From the NCBI RefSeq assembly GCF_003863965.1, contig NZ_RRCN01000001.1, forward strand, positions 6,011,071 through 6,075,070: DNA of 64,000 nucleotides. The letters run 5' to 3'. Below are positions 17,928 to 26,878 of this stretch, in pieces. Below the pieces are notes generated by a model. That model had not been told where the DNA came from. It did no database searches and saw only the letters and a program-made list of their open reading frames with translations. Every line of letters starts with the position of its first letter. Positions within the stretch are counted from its first letter, which is position 1. The stretch comes from Paenibacillus oralis. GTDB taxonomy: Bacteria > Bacillota > Bacilli > Paenibacillales > Paenibacillaceae. Made by a program: the position numbers and the translations under genes.

Positions 17928-18486
17928 GATCGTTCGCTCCTTTCCATTCGGCGGCAAGCTTCTTTTTGGCCCTGTGAATCCTTGACTTCACCGTGCCCGG
18001 CGTAAGGCCCGTAATCACGGATATTTCATCCATGGACAACTGATGGTGCACACTCAACACCAGCGGGTCGCGAAAATTGCCGGGCAGCTTCAATACTTGC
18101 CGCCACAATTCGTCCGCCGCTTCCCGCTCCAAATATTGCGATTCGGCAGATGGCGAAGACAGTGAAGACGCTGTACCGCTTGGCCCATCATCCGGCGAAC
18201 GTTCGCCAAGCAGCACCACTTTGCGCAAAAATGCCCGTCTTTGATAGGAAAGTGCGGTATTTCGCGTGATTTTAAGCAACCAAGTTTTGACGGAAGCCTC
18301 CCCGCGAAAAGAGGCATAATGTTGATACGCTTTAATAAACACATCCTGCGCGACATCATCCGCCGTATGCGTATTCCCGGTGATGACGTAAGCATAGTTC
18401 CAAACGTCCTCCCCGTACGTTTCCATCAGCATCCGAATCCCCGACACGCTCATCTCCGCAAGATGCTCCAGTTGCATCTCCCTCAA
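17920..18486 (-). CDS. ECF RNA polymerase sigma factor
   Basis: A sigma-70 family factor of the extracytoplasmic-function group. Region 2 includes ADDVAQDVFIKAYQHYASF and TWLLKITRNTALSY, and region 4 includes LSMDEISVITGLTPGTVKSRIHRAKKKL. The frame is open from a TTG at 18510, but GGGGAGGAG sits 6 bases before the TTG at 18486, which is preferred. It overlaps the probable anti-sigma gene by 8 bases. A GGGAAC-17-AGTC element upstream suggests autoregulation. Confidence 0.9.
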   Translation of the reverse strand: MREMQLEHLAEMSVSGIRMLMETYGEDVWNYAYVITGNTHTADDVAQDVFIKAYQHYASFRGEASVKTWLLKITRNTALSYQRRAFLRKVVLLGERSPDDGPSGTASSLSSPSAESQYLEREAADELWRQVLKLPGNFRDPLVLSVHHQLSMDEISVITGLTPGTVKSRIHRAKKKLAAEWKGANDHA

Positions 18487-18513
18487 GTCATTCTCCTCCC
18501 CTTTACCCAAACA

Positions 18514-18540
18514 GACTCCCTGAAGGCAAGGAAAGTTCCC
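18514..18540 (-). promoter_or_regulatory. Candidate ECF-type promoter
   Basis: On the minus strand GGGAAC, 17 bases, AGTC resembles the AAC / GTC pattern of ECF sigma promoters and lies in the 68-base gap in front of the sigma gene. Confidence 0.4.
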
Positions 18541-18554
18541 GAATCGGCGAAAAA

Positions 18555-19136
18555 TTACACCTTCGGCTTAAACCCGTCCACCTGTTCCGGCAAAATCAAA
18601 TTCCGCTCTAGGATCAGCAACAATTGCTCCACCATTTCTTCCGGAGTGTAAGGCATTGACTGGACCATCCACCATTCCATCAGACCGGCAACCGCTACCG
18701 CGAGAAACTGGACAAGAATCTCCGGGCTGATCCCCGGGCCGATGCCGCAATTTTTGATGATCTCCTCGATCCCCTGCTCCATCATCGATTTCATCCGGTT
18801 TCGGAATACGGGAACCCCTTTGCTCGTCATCAGCGTGGAGTAAATGGAGGCATGGCGCTGCAAAAATTCAAACGTACGCAGCAGTAAAGCTTTGGCGGAC
18901 ACCTCGTCTGGATCCCCGCCGGGCAGGCAGGTTTCATACAATAGCTGCAAATACGTTTCGATGCATTGATCGAGCAGATCGTATTTATCCGTGAAATGCA
19001 AATAGACAGTCCCCCGGTTCACGTCGGCCCTGTCCGCGATTTCCTGAATCGTGATCTTTTCAAAGCTTTTTTCCCCCATCAACATGACAAAAGCTTCCAT
19101 AATGGCCTGCCTCGTTTTTGCGATTCGTCTGTCCAT
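18555..19136 (-). CDS. TetR/AcrR family transcriptional regulator
   Basis: A 193-residue TetR regulator. The helix-turn-helix reads KITIQEIADRADVNRGTVYLHF at about residues 25-46 and is followed by the typical DKYDLLDQCIETYL. A GTG and an ATG are adjacent at the start; the ATG at 19136 is better spaced. It is divergent from the PanE-like reductase gene, with repeated TCAACAAATG motifs in the shared gap, so it probably controls both. Confidence 0.88.
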   Translation of the reverse strand: MDRRIAKTRQAIMEAFVMLMGEKSFEKITIQEIADRADVNRGTVYLHFTDKYDLLDQCIETYLQLLYETCLPGGDPDEVSAKALLLRTFEFLQRHASIYSTLMTSKGVPVFRNRMKSMMEQGIEEIIKNCGIGPGISPEILVQFLAVAVAGLMEWWMVQSMPYTPEEMVEQLLLILERNLILPEQVDGFKPKV

Positions 19137-19173
19137 CACTCTCTTTGCTCCTCTTTTTAGACATTTCCGATAG

Positions 19174-19278
19174 CATTTGTTGAATACTCAACAGAATCAA
19201 AAATATTACCGATTGCTGCGGGATTTCAATGGATGTTAAGGTAATTGTAATCAACAAATGTTATTTTTTCAACAAATG
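19174..19278. promoter_or_regulatory. Operator cluster in the divergent TetR/PanE-like gap
   Basis: TCAACAAATG occurs three times: inverted at 19174-19183 and direct at 19251-19260 and 19269-19278. The first copy is part of the palindrome GTTGA-ATAC-TCAAC (19179-19192), which sits in the likely promoter of the TetR gene. The copies near 19260 lie over the likely promoter of the reductase gene. Confidence 0.65.
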
Positions 19279-19308
19279 TTCATTCATTTTGAAGGTGAGG
19301 AGCGAAAC

Positions 19309-20241
19309 ATGAGAGTATTGGTTTACGGAGCAGGAGTCTTAGGAAGTTATTTGGCCCATGTTCTTGTGCGCGGGGGCAACCAGACGGCTATATTGGCGAG
19401 AGGAAAACGGGCGGAGGAATTGGAGCGGGATGGCCTCGTCATCCGCCATTACTTTCAGCGGAAAACGACGGTGGATCAGGTCCGCGTCATTCGGACGCTG
19501 GAAGCGGACGATATTTACGATCTTATCTTTGTTGTCATGAAATATTCGGATTTTCCGGCAGTCCTGCCGATTTTGGCCGATAACCGGAGCAGCAACATCA
19601 TTATCGTTGGCAATAACACGGACGCCCGCGACATGCAAAATTACCTAAAAGAGCATAGCAATACGCCCAAAAATATCGCCTTTGGATTCCAAATTAGCGC
19701 CGGAACCAAAGAAAACGGAAAAACCGTCTGTATCCGCAGCGGCAGCGGGCAGATGGTGCTTGGCGGATTGGACGGTCCGATCCCCTTTAAGGCCGAGCTT
19801 GACCTGGCGTTTGCGAATGTGAAATACAAGCTCGCCTACCACGATAACATCGACGCCTGGTTGAAAAACCATATCGTCCCCATTCTGGCGCTCACTTACG
19901 CCGTCATCATCCATGATCGCCGGATGAGGAAAATCGCCGGGGACGGCAAGCTGCTGCGGCAGATCGTCGCGGCCATGGACGAAGGCTTTCGCGTGCTGGA
20001 AGCCCAGGGTTATCCCCTGGTACCGGCCGGTCAAGCTTCATTTATCCGTAAACATCCCTTGCTGTTGCGCCTGATTTTAAAAATATATCACCTGCTGCCG
20101 GCCAGCCGGCTGGTCGATGGTTCCGACTACGAAATAGCCGCTTTAAGCAGCGTATTCCGCGTGTGGAAGAACAGGTCCAACGTCTCTACTCCCAACTGGG
20201 ATATCCTCGAGGAGCAGTTTCTCGCGAAAGCTCCCGTTTAA
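19309..20241 (+). CDS. Ketopantoate reductase family (PanE/ApbA-like) oxidoreductase
   Basis: A 310-residue NAD(P)-binding protein of the ketopantoate reductase fold. The nucleotide loop is VYGAGVLGSYLAHVL at residues 4-18. The C-terminal helical domain is longer on basic residues than true PanE. GGTGAGGAG precedes the ATG at 19309, so the in-frame ATG at 19258 is not used. Ketopantoate reductase paralogues of this kind, divergent from a TetR regulator, often act on other substrates; I would not assign pantothenate synthesis. Confidence 0.8.
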   Translation: MRVLVYGAGVLGSYLAHVLVRGGNQTAILARGKRAEELERDGLVIRHYFQRKTTVDQVRVIRTLEADDIYDLIFVVMKYSDFPAVLPILADNRSSNIIIVGNNTDARDMQNYLKEHSNTPKNIAFGFQISAGTKENGKTVCIRSGSGQMVLGGLDGPIPFKAELDLAFANVKYKLAYHDNIDAWLKNHIVPILALTYAVIIHDRRMRKIAGDGKLLRQIVAAMDEGFRVLEAQGYPLVPAGQASFIRKHPLLLRLILKIYHLLPASRLVDGSDYEIAALSSVFRVWKNRSNVSTPNWDILEEQFLAKAPV

Positions 20242-20307
20242 AATTAGCTATTTTTCATTGAAAATCACCCTAAAATTAGCTAAAATAAATACATAAAATA
20301 GCTAATT
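20242..20307. promoter_or_regulatory. Phd-type operator repeats
   Basis: AATTAGCTA occurs at 20242-20250 and 20274-20282, and inverted as TAGCTAATT at 20299-20307, directly in front of the Phd-Uma2 gene. The last two form an inverted repeat in the promoter region. Phd/YefM proteins bind such sites and repress their own operons. Confidence 0.65.
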
Positions 20308-20320
20308 CGAGGTGAGCCTT

Positions 20321-21046
20321 ATGCGCGTTTCTTCCACCGATATGCAAAACAAATTCGGGAAGTATTTAAAGTTTGCGGAGGCGGGTGAGGAAATCATCGT
20401 GACGAAGAACGGCAGGGATGTGGCCAAATTGACGGCGTTCGCCGGGGAGGATGATGATCCCTTCCTGAAGGAGGAAGCGGCCAGATACGAAAGCGGCGAT
20501 TGGGTGACTTATGAGGAGTTTCTCGAACTGACCGAGATGGCGGAACAGCATTTCGAGCTCATCGACGGTGTCGTGTATAACCTTGCCTCTCCTTCGTACA
20601 AGCACCAACAGGCTGTAAATGAACTACACGGTACGTTTTATCTTTGGTTTAAAGGAAAACCCTGTACACCGCTGACATCTCCTTTTGACATCACGCTGAT
20701 GAAGTCAAAAATGAATACTTGTGTCGTTCAGCCGGATCTGGTTGTCATTTGCGACAAAGATCAAATCAACGAGCGCGGCAAATATATGGGCACGCCGGAA
20801 CTGGCTGTTGAGGTGCTGTCTCCTTCCACGCGAAGCAAAGATTTGATCCGGAAGCTCGAATTATACCGAAAATGCGGAGTGAAGGAATATTGGATCGTCG
20901 ATCCGATGAAGGAGCAAGTGACGGTGTTTACTCTGACTGACGGCGAGATCGCGGATGTAACCTATTATTCGAAACCCGGCAACCAGTATGCGGAATCCCA
21001 GCTATACGAGGGCCTGCGCGTTTCGCTGCAGGACCTGTTCGCCTAA
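20321..21046 (+). CDS. Phd/YefM antitoxin domain fused to Uma2 family nuclease
   Basis: A 241-residue fusion. Residues 1-45 are a Phd/YefM antitoxin DNA-binding domain (STDMQNKFGKYLKFAEAGEE then IIVTKNGRDVAKL). The rest is a Uma2 (DUF820) PD-(D/E)XK nuclease-fold domain with FELIDGVVYNL, QPDLVVICD, LAVEVLSPSTRSKDLIRKLE and YWIVDP. GAGGTG before the ATG at 20321 fixes the start; a GTG at 20312 is an alternative. The catalytic Asp and Glu/Lys positions look intact. The gene is a single unit, with its own operator and terminator. The target of the nuclease is unknown. Confidence 0.88.
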   Translation: MRVSSTDMQNKFGKYLKFAEAGEEIIVTKNGRDVAKLTAFAGEDDDPFLKEEAARYESGDWVTYEEFLELTEMAEQHFELIDGVVYNLASPSYKHQQAVNELHGTFYLWFKGKPCTPLTSPFDITLMKSKMNTCVVQPDLVVICDKDQINERGKYMGTPELAVEVLSPSTRSKDLIRKLELYRKCGVKEYWIVDPMKEQVTVFTLTDGEIADVTYYSKPGNQYAESQLYEGLRVSLQDLFA

Positions 21047-21065
21047 TCGCCCGCTCGTATCAACC

Positions 21066-21101
21066 AAAAAGCAGGAGCCCAGCTTAGGCCCCTGCTTTTT
21101 T
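21066..21101. terminator. Bidirectional terminator
   Basis: AAAAAGCAGG-GCC pairs with GGC-CCTGCTTTTTT between the convergent Phd-Uma2 and SstT genes, with A and T tracts on both sides. It includes the SstT stop region. Confidence 0.85.
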
Positions 21102-22334
21102 GTCCAGATATTTTCCCATTGTTTTCATGCCTTCTTTGCGCTTTTTGGCATATTCCGCCGTCGCGGTGAACAGCACATCGGAAGATGAGTTGAGCGCCGT
21201 TTCGAAAGAGTCCTGCAATACGCCGATGATGAAACCCACCCCAACGACTTGCATGGCAATATCGTTTGAAATGCCGAATAAGCTGCAGGCCAGAGGTACA
21301 AGCAACAGCGATCCCCCGGCCACGCCGGAGGCGCCTGCGGCAGATATGGCGGAGAGTACGCTAAGAATCAGCGCCGTGCCAAAATCCACTTGAATGCCCA
21401 GCGTATGAACTGCCGCAAGCGTTAAGACGGAAATCGTCACCGCCGCCCCCGCCATATTTATTGTAGCGCCCAAGGGAATGGACACCGAATACGTGTCTTT
21501 ATCCAGCCCCAATTTTTCGCATAATCGCATATTGACCGGAATGTTGGCCGCGGAACTTCTCGTGAAGAATGCCGTAATCCCGCTTTCCTTCAAACAGCTA
21601 AACACGAGGGGATACGGATTCCTGCGGATATTCAGGTAGACGATCAGCGGATTCACCACCAGCGCCATAAACAACATGCATCCAATCAGCACGAGTAGCA
21701 GCTTCCCGTAATTAAGCAAGGACGAAAGACCATTTGCCGTAATGGTGTCATAAACAAGTCCCATGATCCCAAACGGCGCCAATTGAATGACCCATCTGAC
21801 GATTTGCGATACGGCGTCCGAGAATTGGGTGAGCAGGTTTTTCGTATGATCTCCGGCGCCCTTTAACGCCACGCCAAGCAGGATCGCCCAAGCCAGGATG
21901 CCGATATAGTTGGCCTCAATCAAGGCTTTTACCGGGTTGTCCACCACTTTGAACAGCAAGTCCTTCAGCACTTCGACAATGCCGCCGGGCGGAGTCAGGT
22001 CTCCGCTGCCGCTCACGAGCGACAAACCTACCGGAAAAATAAAACTGGCCACAACCGCGATCAATCCCGCCAAAAATGTGCTTAATCCATACAGGACGAG
22101 AATCGATTTCATGTTCGTTTGGCTGCCCTTTTTATGATTGGATATGGCGGCCATAACGAGAAGCAAGACCAATACGGGAGCAACCGCCTTTAAGGCGGAT
22201 ACGAACAAGGTACCGAAAATAGCAATCCCCGTTGCGCCGGGAACGGACAAAGCCAAAACAATCCCAACGAGGATTCCCAGAAAAATTCGATTTACCAGAC
22301 TCACTTGATTCCACTTGAGTATTAATGTTTTCAT
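21084..22334 (-). CDS. sstT: Serine/threonine:Na+ symporter SstT
   Basis: A 416-residue dicarboxylate/amino-acid:cation symporter (DAACS) closest to SstT, which imports serine and threonine with sodium. The N-terminus SLVNRIFLGILVGIVLALS is typical of SstT, and the serine-rich reentrant loop (FFTRSSAANIPVNM) and SIPLGATINMAGAAVTI carry the family substrate-binding features. GGAGGAG precedes the ATG. A small hairpin (CAGCGACGCTG) lies in its leader. It stands alone, ending at the shared terminator. Confidence 0.92.
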   Translation of the reverse strand: MKTLILKWNQVSLVNRIFLGILVGIVLALSVPGATGIAIFGTLFVSALKAVAPVLVLLLVMAAISNHKKGSQTNMKSILVLYGLSTFLAGLIAVVASFIFPVGLSLVSGSGDLTPPGGIVEVLKDLLFKVVDNPVKALIEANYIGILAWAILLGVALKGAGDHTKNLLTQFSDAVSQIVRWVIQLAPFGIMGLVYDTITANGLSSLLNYGKLLLVLIGCMLFMALVVNPLIVYLNIRRNPYPLVFSCLKESGITAFFTRSSAANIPVNMRLCEKLGLDKDTYSVSIPLGATINMAGAAVTISVLTLAAVHTLGIQVDFGTALILSVLSAISAAGASGVAGGSLLLVPLACSLFGISNDIAMQVVGVGFIIGVLQDSFETALNSSSDVLFTATAEYAKKRKEGMKTMGKYLDKKAGA

Positions 22335-22580
22335 TTTCTCCTCCGGATTCCAATATGAAAAGTATAACCGAACACTGCAGCGACGCTGTAGCGAGACATA
22401 GCGTTAGTTTATCACGAAATTTGACGGTTGTGTGTGGGAGAAAATATCCATTTTGTTAATTATCGCAAAATTCTCAATTCTTGGTATCTACTGTGAAACC
22501 ATTTGCCCCGACATCATTCATATGGGCATCCTATAAAGTGAATACATGAAGGAATAACTCGCCCGGGAAACAGAGAAAAG

Positions 22581-22810
22581 GCTGGCCTGTTTGAAAACCC
22601 GAGCGAAACAAAAAGGAAAAAAATGTCGCTATTCCGGCGACATCACCCATTTTGATAGAAATAGGGGAAATTTATGTCGCTATTTTTTAAAAACGCAGGA
22701 GGGTGACCCCTTTTTGCACCATTAGTTGGAAAATAAGGCCATAAAAATCCGTTATTGTGATGAACTTGTTCGCTTACGGAATAATAAGACCATAAAGTTC
22801 CGCTATTTTT
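22581..22810 (+). repeat. Intergenic repeat, GCCGCTATTTT family, four-unit copy
   Basis: Most of the 505-base gap between sstT and the DAO gene is this element. It has four direct units centred on ATGTCGCT (22623), ATGTCGCT (22674), ATCCGTTA (22747) and GTTCCGCT (22797), spaced 51, 73 and 50 bases. It aligns along its length with 42200-42430. Nothing else was recognised in 22335-22580 apart from the sstT leader. Confidence 0.82.
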
Positions 22811-22840
22811 ATGAAGGGGCTCCTTAGCCTGCCCGATTGC

Positions 22841-23962
22841 TTATCGGCCCAGGGCCCCCTCCACTTTGTAATTCGCCAAATCGATGTCGATATCCATTCC
22901 AAGAACCAGCTTGGCTAGTTGAAACCCGATATACGGTCCCATCGTTAGCCCCGACGCCCCCAAGCCATTGGCGACGAATATGCCTGCCCAACCGGGCAAA
23001 GCGCCGATCACCGGGAGAAAGCCCGGGGTGAACGGGCGAAAACCGACCCTCGCCTCAACAAAGCTGCCTTCCGCGAGCCCGGGAGCATGCTCCAGCCCCT
23101 TATTCAAAACCTCCTGCAAACCGCCCGCCGTGACACGCGTGTCGAAGCCCTGCGGATCGTTTTCATGGGTGGCGCCGATCACAATCCGGTGACCGTCAAA
23201 GGCCAATATATACTGATCGCCGGGCGGAATAACGACAGGCCAATGCCCCGTGTCCGCATCCGGCAATGCCAAATGAACGATCTGCGCCTTTTGATAGGTC
23301 ACTTTAAAATCCACGCCCAATGGCTTCAGCAGTGAATTGGCCCAAGCTCCTGCGCAGACCAGGACCGCGTCCGATTCGATCGTTTGGTCCTCAACTTGCA
23401 CTCCGGTTGCGGCGGCACCGGCGAATCGGATCGCGGCCTCCCCGTTCAGCAGCGTGGCGCCATGTCCGATCGCGGCGCGCAGCAGCGCATCCCGCAGGGC
23501 GCGCCCGTCGACGCGGGATGCGCCGCTGATATGCAGAGCGGCATAGTCGTCCGCCAGCGGAGGAAACAACCGCTTCACCTCACCGGGATTGAGCAGCGTG
23601 ATCTCGCCGATTTCCGGGGCATCCTGCCTGCGTTTTACAGCAAGCTTTTCCAGTTGGACAAGCTTTTCAATCTCCTTATGCAACCGAAGCGCCCCCACAC
23701 GGGCGTAACCGGTTTCGTTCTCCCCGCCCTGCTCCAGCTCTGCGATCAAGGGTGGGTAAAACCGTGCTCCCTCCTTGGCCAGCTGGTACCAGGCTTGGTT
23801 GCGCCGCTGCGATATCCACGGGCAAATGATCCCGGCAGCGGCAGCGGTCGCCTGTCCCGGGTCATTCCGGTCGACAATGACCACTTCCGCTCCCCTTTTA
23901 GCCAATTGATAGGCCGTAGAAGCGCCTAAAATCCCCGCGCCGATAACAATAAACTTTTGCAT
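22841..23962 (-). CDS. FAD-dependent amino-acid oxidase/dehydrogenase (DAO family)
   Basis: A 373-residue flavoenzyme of the D-amino acid oxidase / glycine oxidase / DadA family, which oxidises amine groups next to a carboxylate. The FAD-binding loop is at the N-terminus (VIGAGILGASTAYQLAKRGA, residues 5-24) and the C-terminal family signature is VANGLGASGLTMGPYIG. RVGFRPFTPGFLPVIG carries the substrate-carboxylate arginine seen in the family. The exact substrate is unclear. A membrane protein gene lies 23 bases upstream on the same strand and may be co-transcribed. Confidence 0.88.
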   Translation of the reverse strand: MQKFIVIGAGILGASTAYQLAKRGAEVVIVDRNDPGQATAAAAGIICPWISQRRNQAWYQLAKEGARFYPPLIAELEQGGENETGYARVGALRLHKEIEKLVQLEKLAVKRRQDAPEIGEITLLNPGEVKRLFPPLADDYAALHISGASRVDGRALRDALLRAAIGHGATLLNGEAAIRFAGAAATGVQVEDQTIESDAVLVCAGAWANSLLKPLGVDFKVTYQKAQIVHLALPDADTGHWPVVIPPGDQYILAFDGHRIVIGATHENDPQGFDTRVTAGGLQEVLNKGLEHAPGLAEGSFVEARVGFRPFTPGFLPVIGALPGWAGIFVANGLGASGLTMGPYIGFQLAKLVLGMDIDIDLANYKVEGALGR

Positions 23963-23985
23963 GGTTACAGCATCCTCTTCTTGTC

Positions 23986-24780
23986 TTAAGTCACGTTGTA
24001 TTTTTCCTTCCGCTGGCTGACCGCAAACAAGACGAACGATAAAATCTGCAAAAGCAACATAGGAATCGCCAGCCAGAGGAAAAAGAGCGATACGATCGGC
24101 GCCAAAAGCATCACGACGGCTTCCACACTCCGAACGTAATTAAATGGAACCATTCTTGAATGGCCTTCCATCAACAATGAAATGATGGCGGCCACCAGCA
24201 TCATGCTAAATAGAAGGGAAATATAGGCGGCGGTCACGGCCATTCTGCTTAACGTGGTGTCCTGCACCAGAAACGCCGCTAAGTAAAAAAATGCAACCAC
24301 GCCCACGGCAAACATGAAAATAATCGGTTTAAGCGGGCTGAACAATTTGGAGACCGTCTCGACCACATCCGTAGGCATCGTTAATGGAGACAGTTTTTCC
24401 TTGACTCGATCTAAACGGTCGATCTCCTTTTGGATGAGGGATAGCAGGGTGGCAAGGACAAAATCATCTTCCCCCGAATAATAATCCCTCAGAACTTGGC
24501 GGGTCTCCCCTGTAAAATACGAGCTCGCTTCTCCTAACTTTACGTACAAATGCAGCTTGGCCTGCGAATCCTCCGGTTTGTTGATCGCCTGCGCGATCGC
24601 GGCCTCAACCCCGGCGTACAATTCCATCCGCTTTAGAATCAGCGACAACTTGGCCCGATTGTTCTCTTCCATCATGCCTTTAAATTCTTTATAAAGCCAA
24701 ACGAGGGCCATAAATGCAATAACCATAGCCAATGACCAAACGGGAGAAAACATTAAATAATCTATTAATTTGTCCAACAC
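23986..24780 (-). CDS. Membrane protein of unknown function
   Basis: A 264-residue protein with one N-terminal membrane helix (about residues 13-32), a polar, helical middle part of about 110 residues, and four helices in the C-terminal half (about 150-255). No named domain is recognised. It precedes the DAO-family oxidase gene by 23 bases, which suggests one transcript, but a functional tie is not evident. Confidence 0.7.
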   Translation of the reverse strand: MLDKLIDYLMFSPVWSLAMVIAFMALVWLYKEFKGMMEENNRAKLSLILKRMELYAGVEAAIAQAINKPEDSQAKLHLYVKLGEASSYFTGETRQVLRDYYSGEDDFVLATLLSLIQKEIDRLDRVKEKLSPLTMPTDVVETVSKLFSPLKPIIFMFAVGVVAFFYLAAFLVQDTTLSRMAVTAAYISLLFSMMLVAAIISLLMEGHSRMVPFNYVRSVEAVVMLLAPIVSLFFLWLAIPMLLLQILSFVLFAVSQRKEKYNVT

Positions 24781-24872
24781 GAACCAAACACCTCATAACC
24801 AGAGTTCTTTTGCCACATTAGCCATTATACTATAATCTGGAAACCTGTCGAACTGAACTTTTTTGTCAGCGG

Positions 24873-24909
24873 AAAAATAAAAAGGGCAACTCCGGACTGA
24901 GTCGCCTTT
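24873..24909 (-). terminator. Terminator of the stalk-domain gene
   Basis: On the minus strand AAAGGCGACTC pairs with GAGTTGCCCTTT with a small bulge, followed by TTATTTTT. Confidence 0.8.
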
Positions 24910-24932
24910 GAACTATCATTTCGGCCATCTAT

Positions 24933-25649
24933 TTATTTCAGCTTACCTACCGTAACGGCGACCTGCTCGAGCTGCGCCTGGCTTAAGGTATGATCCGGCG
25001 AGCTCAGCGTAACGAAACGGTCGTCCAGCTTGAAGCTTAAGTTAGGCGTCTCATCCGGCGTATACCATTTCGCTTCAACTCCGCCCGCCAAGGATACCGT
25101 CTTACCTTCGTAAAGATAAGCATAATCCCGGGGAGAAACATTTACGGTCATGTGGTTGAAGATGAGGTTCACCCCGTCATCCGAGGCGCCGACCGACTTG
25201 AAAGCATCTCCTTTAACCATTTGCATAGGTGCATAAGGCGTCTCGAAGGATTCAAATTTCGCAAACGCATCGGTGATCTCCTTGAGTTGAGCTTTCGTGT
25301 AGTTCACCTTAGTCAAGCTTATGTTTGTACCGCTTTCTTCGGAATTTCCGCCGCCGATTTGCACCTGATGCTTTTCAGCGTTATAAGAAACCGGGATATT
25401 CAGCACCTCGGCGATCGTCCGCACCGGCAGATACGTTGTGTTGTTATAGGTGATCGGCGTTAATTTGCGGCCTTGATGGTCGGTCAGAGAATAGGCTTTA
25501 CCATCCACCTGGATACCGATTTGATGATTCAGATACGCCGTAATTTTCTGCAGCTGCGTTCCTGCATATACGCCGGCTGCGCCCGTAACGGTCATGCCCA
25601 GCACGGCCATAGCTATGATTGATTTTTTCATGTTGTTCATTGTATCCAA
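24933..25649 (-). CDS. Secreted copper-amine-oxidase-like (stalk) domain protein
   Basis: A 238-residue secreted protein. A signal peptide (IIAMAVLGMTVTGAAGVYAG) is followed by a copper amine oxidase N-terminal-like domain, recognisable by the PITYNNTTYLPVRTIAEVLN block at about residues 65-84. The C-terminal part of about 130 residues is not recognised. The domain name is historical; these proteins bind the cell wall or other surface material and are common in Paenibacillus. Its gene starts 11 bases after a lipoprotein gene, so the two form an operon. Confidence 0.8.
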   Translation of the reverse strand: MDTMNNMKKSIIAMAVLGMTVTGAAGVYAGTQLQKITAYLNHQIGIQVDGKAYSLTDHQGRKLTPITYNNTTYLPVRTIAEVLNIPVSYNAEKHQVQIGGGNSEESGTNISLTKVNYTKAQLKEITDAFAKFESFETPYAPMQMVKGDAFKSVGASDDGVNLIFNHMTVNVSPRDYAYLYEGKTVSLAGGVEAKWYTPDETPNLSFKLDDRFVTLSSPDHTLSQAQLEQVAVTVGKLK

Positions 25650-25660
25650 TCCTCTCTGTT

Positions 25661-26878
25661 CTATTTAAAATCGATAACCTGCGTGACGATAAGCGATTTC
25701 GGGTCGTCCACCGTAATTCCCAGCCGCTGGCCGGACGGGCTCCAAGTTAACGGGTAAACGGGATGGGGGACCGGCTCGGCGGACGCATAATACGGCGCAA
25801 GCGGCGAAACCATACCCGAATAGGTGTCGAAAATGTACACCCCGTTCATGCCCGTCGTCTCCTCGGTGTAGACATCAAACGCCAGCTTCGCGGAATCCGG
25901 GGACCAGGAAATATCGGAGATCAGGTCGCCTTTGCCGATGAGCGAACCCTGGAGACTGCCGGCGGAATCGTAAATCAACAGCTCGCTGCCCCGGCCCCCG
26001 CCCAACTGGGCAACCGTGGATACGGAAATATATTTGCTGTCCGGCGAGATTTCAAAATTCCAAACATCTTGTATCAGGCTAACCGGCGTCGCTTGCCCTG
26101 GTTCAAACACCTTCAGCACCTGACGGTTGTCGGTATAATAAATCCGGCCATGACTGACGCCAAATTGCGTAAACGTCTCGACATCCCGATCCTCCAGCGG
26201 AACCTTGGTCACCTTCCCGTCCACCGCCGAGACTTGGCGGATTTCTCCGCGCCCGCTCATGGAGCCGGCCGCCAGAATATACGTCTCTTCGTTCAGCCAA
26301 CCGCCTAGTTCCAAATAGTTATCGCCTTTGATCTGAATCGTTTGGCCAGTAGCGCGGTTTTTCACGAAATTGTCTGCTGTGTATTTGTCCTTCCATTTCT
26401 GGATGAAGCTGTACCGGCCGCCCGGTGAATTGTTTTCTTTAACGAGCATGTATCCGTCCACCTGTGCTCCTCCTTCCCCGGTATTTTCGCGGCTTTGGCC
26501 GGTGTTGATATTCACGATCGAAGCCTCATACTCATATTGCGGATCCTCCGTGGCGGTTCCCGGTTTCACCAGCTTGGTCGTCTGGATGCTGATCTCGTCC
26601 TCCGATAGCCAGGCCTCAATGCTGGCCGCCTCCATCCGGTGGGTGCGGGTTACCGACACCTCCCGGCCGGACGGCTGAATCGGTGACTCTACGACGGTCA
26701 GTTTCCGTTTACCTTCAGAGGGAGGCGCTACGTCCTGACCCGCCTGCTCTCCGGATCCACTTGCGACAGGATCGACTACGGTCAGCCGGCCCCCAGCCGA
26801 TTGGCAAGCCGTCAAGGCGAAGGACAACGCCATTGCCGTCATAAACTTGATGCCATACGTCCCAATGTTGTGTCTCAT
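25661..26878 (-). CDS. Lipoprotein with WD40/TolB-like propeller segment
   Basis: A 405-residue lipoprotein. The signal ends in a lipobox (ALSFALTAC then QSAGG) near residue 25. The C-terminal 200 residues look like a TolB-type beta propeller (WNFEISPDSKYISVS, ISWSPDSAKLAFDVY, LTWSPSGQRLGI). GGGAGG 8 bases before the ATG at 26878 makes this the start rather than 26920. It lies just downstream of a two-component system and its terminator, and is co-transcribed with the stalk-domain gene. The role is unknown. Confidence 0.78.
   Translation of the reverse strand: MRHNIGTYGIKFMTAMALSFALTACQSAGGRLTVVDPVASGSGEQAGQDVAPPSEGKRKLTVVESPIQPSGREVSVTRTHRMEAASIEAWLSEDEISIQTTKLVKPGTATEDPQYEYEASIVNINTGQSRENTGEGGAQVDGYMLVKENNSPGGRYSFIQKWKDKYTADNFVKNRATGQTIQIKGDNYLELGGWLNEETYILAAGSMSGRGEIRQVSAVDGKVTKVPLEDRDVETFTQFGVSHGRIYYTDNRQVLKVFEPGQATPVSLIQDVWNFEISPDSKYISVSTVAQLGGGRGSELLIYDSAGSLQGSLIGKGDLISDISWSPDSAKLAFDVYTEETTGMNGVYIFDTYSGMVSPLAPYYASAEPVPHPVYPLTWSPSGQRLGITVDDPKSLIVTQVIDFK

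Noticed and set aside
22581..22810. Repeat array considered as CRISPR
   Set aside because: The units are imperfect, only four in number, with two spacing classes, and no cas gene is near.
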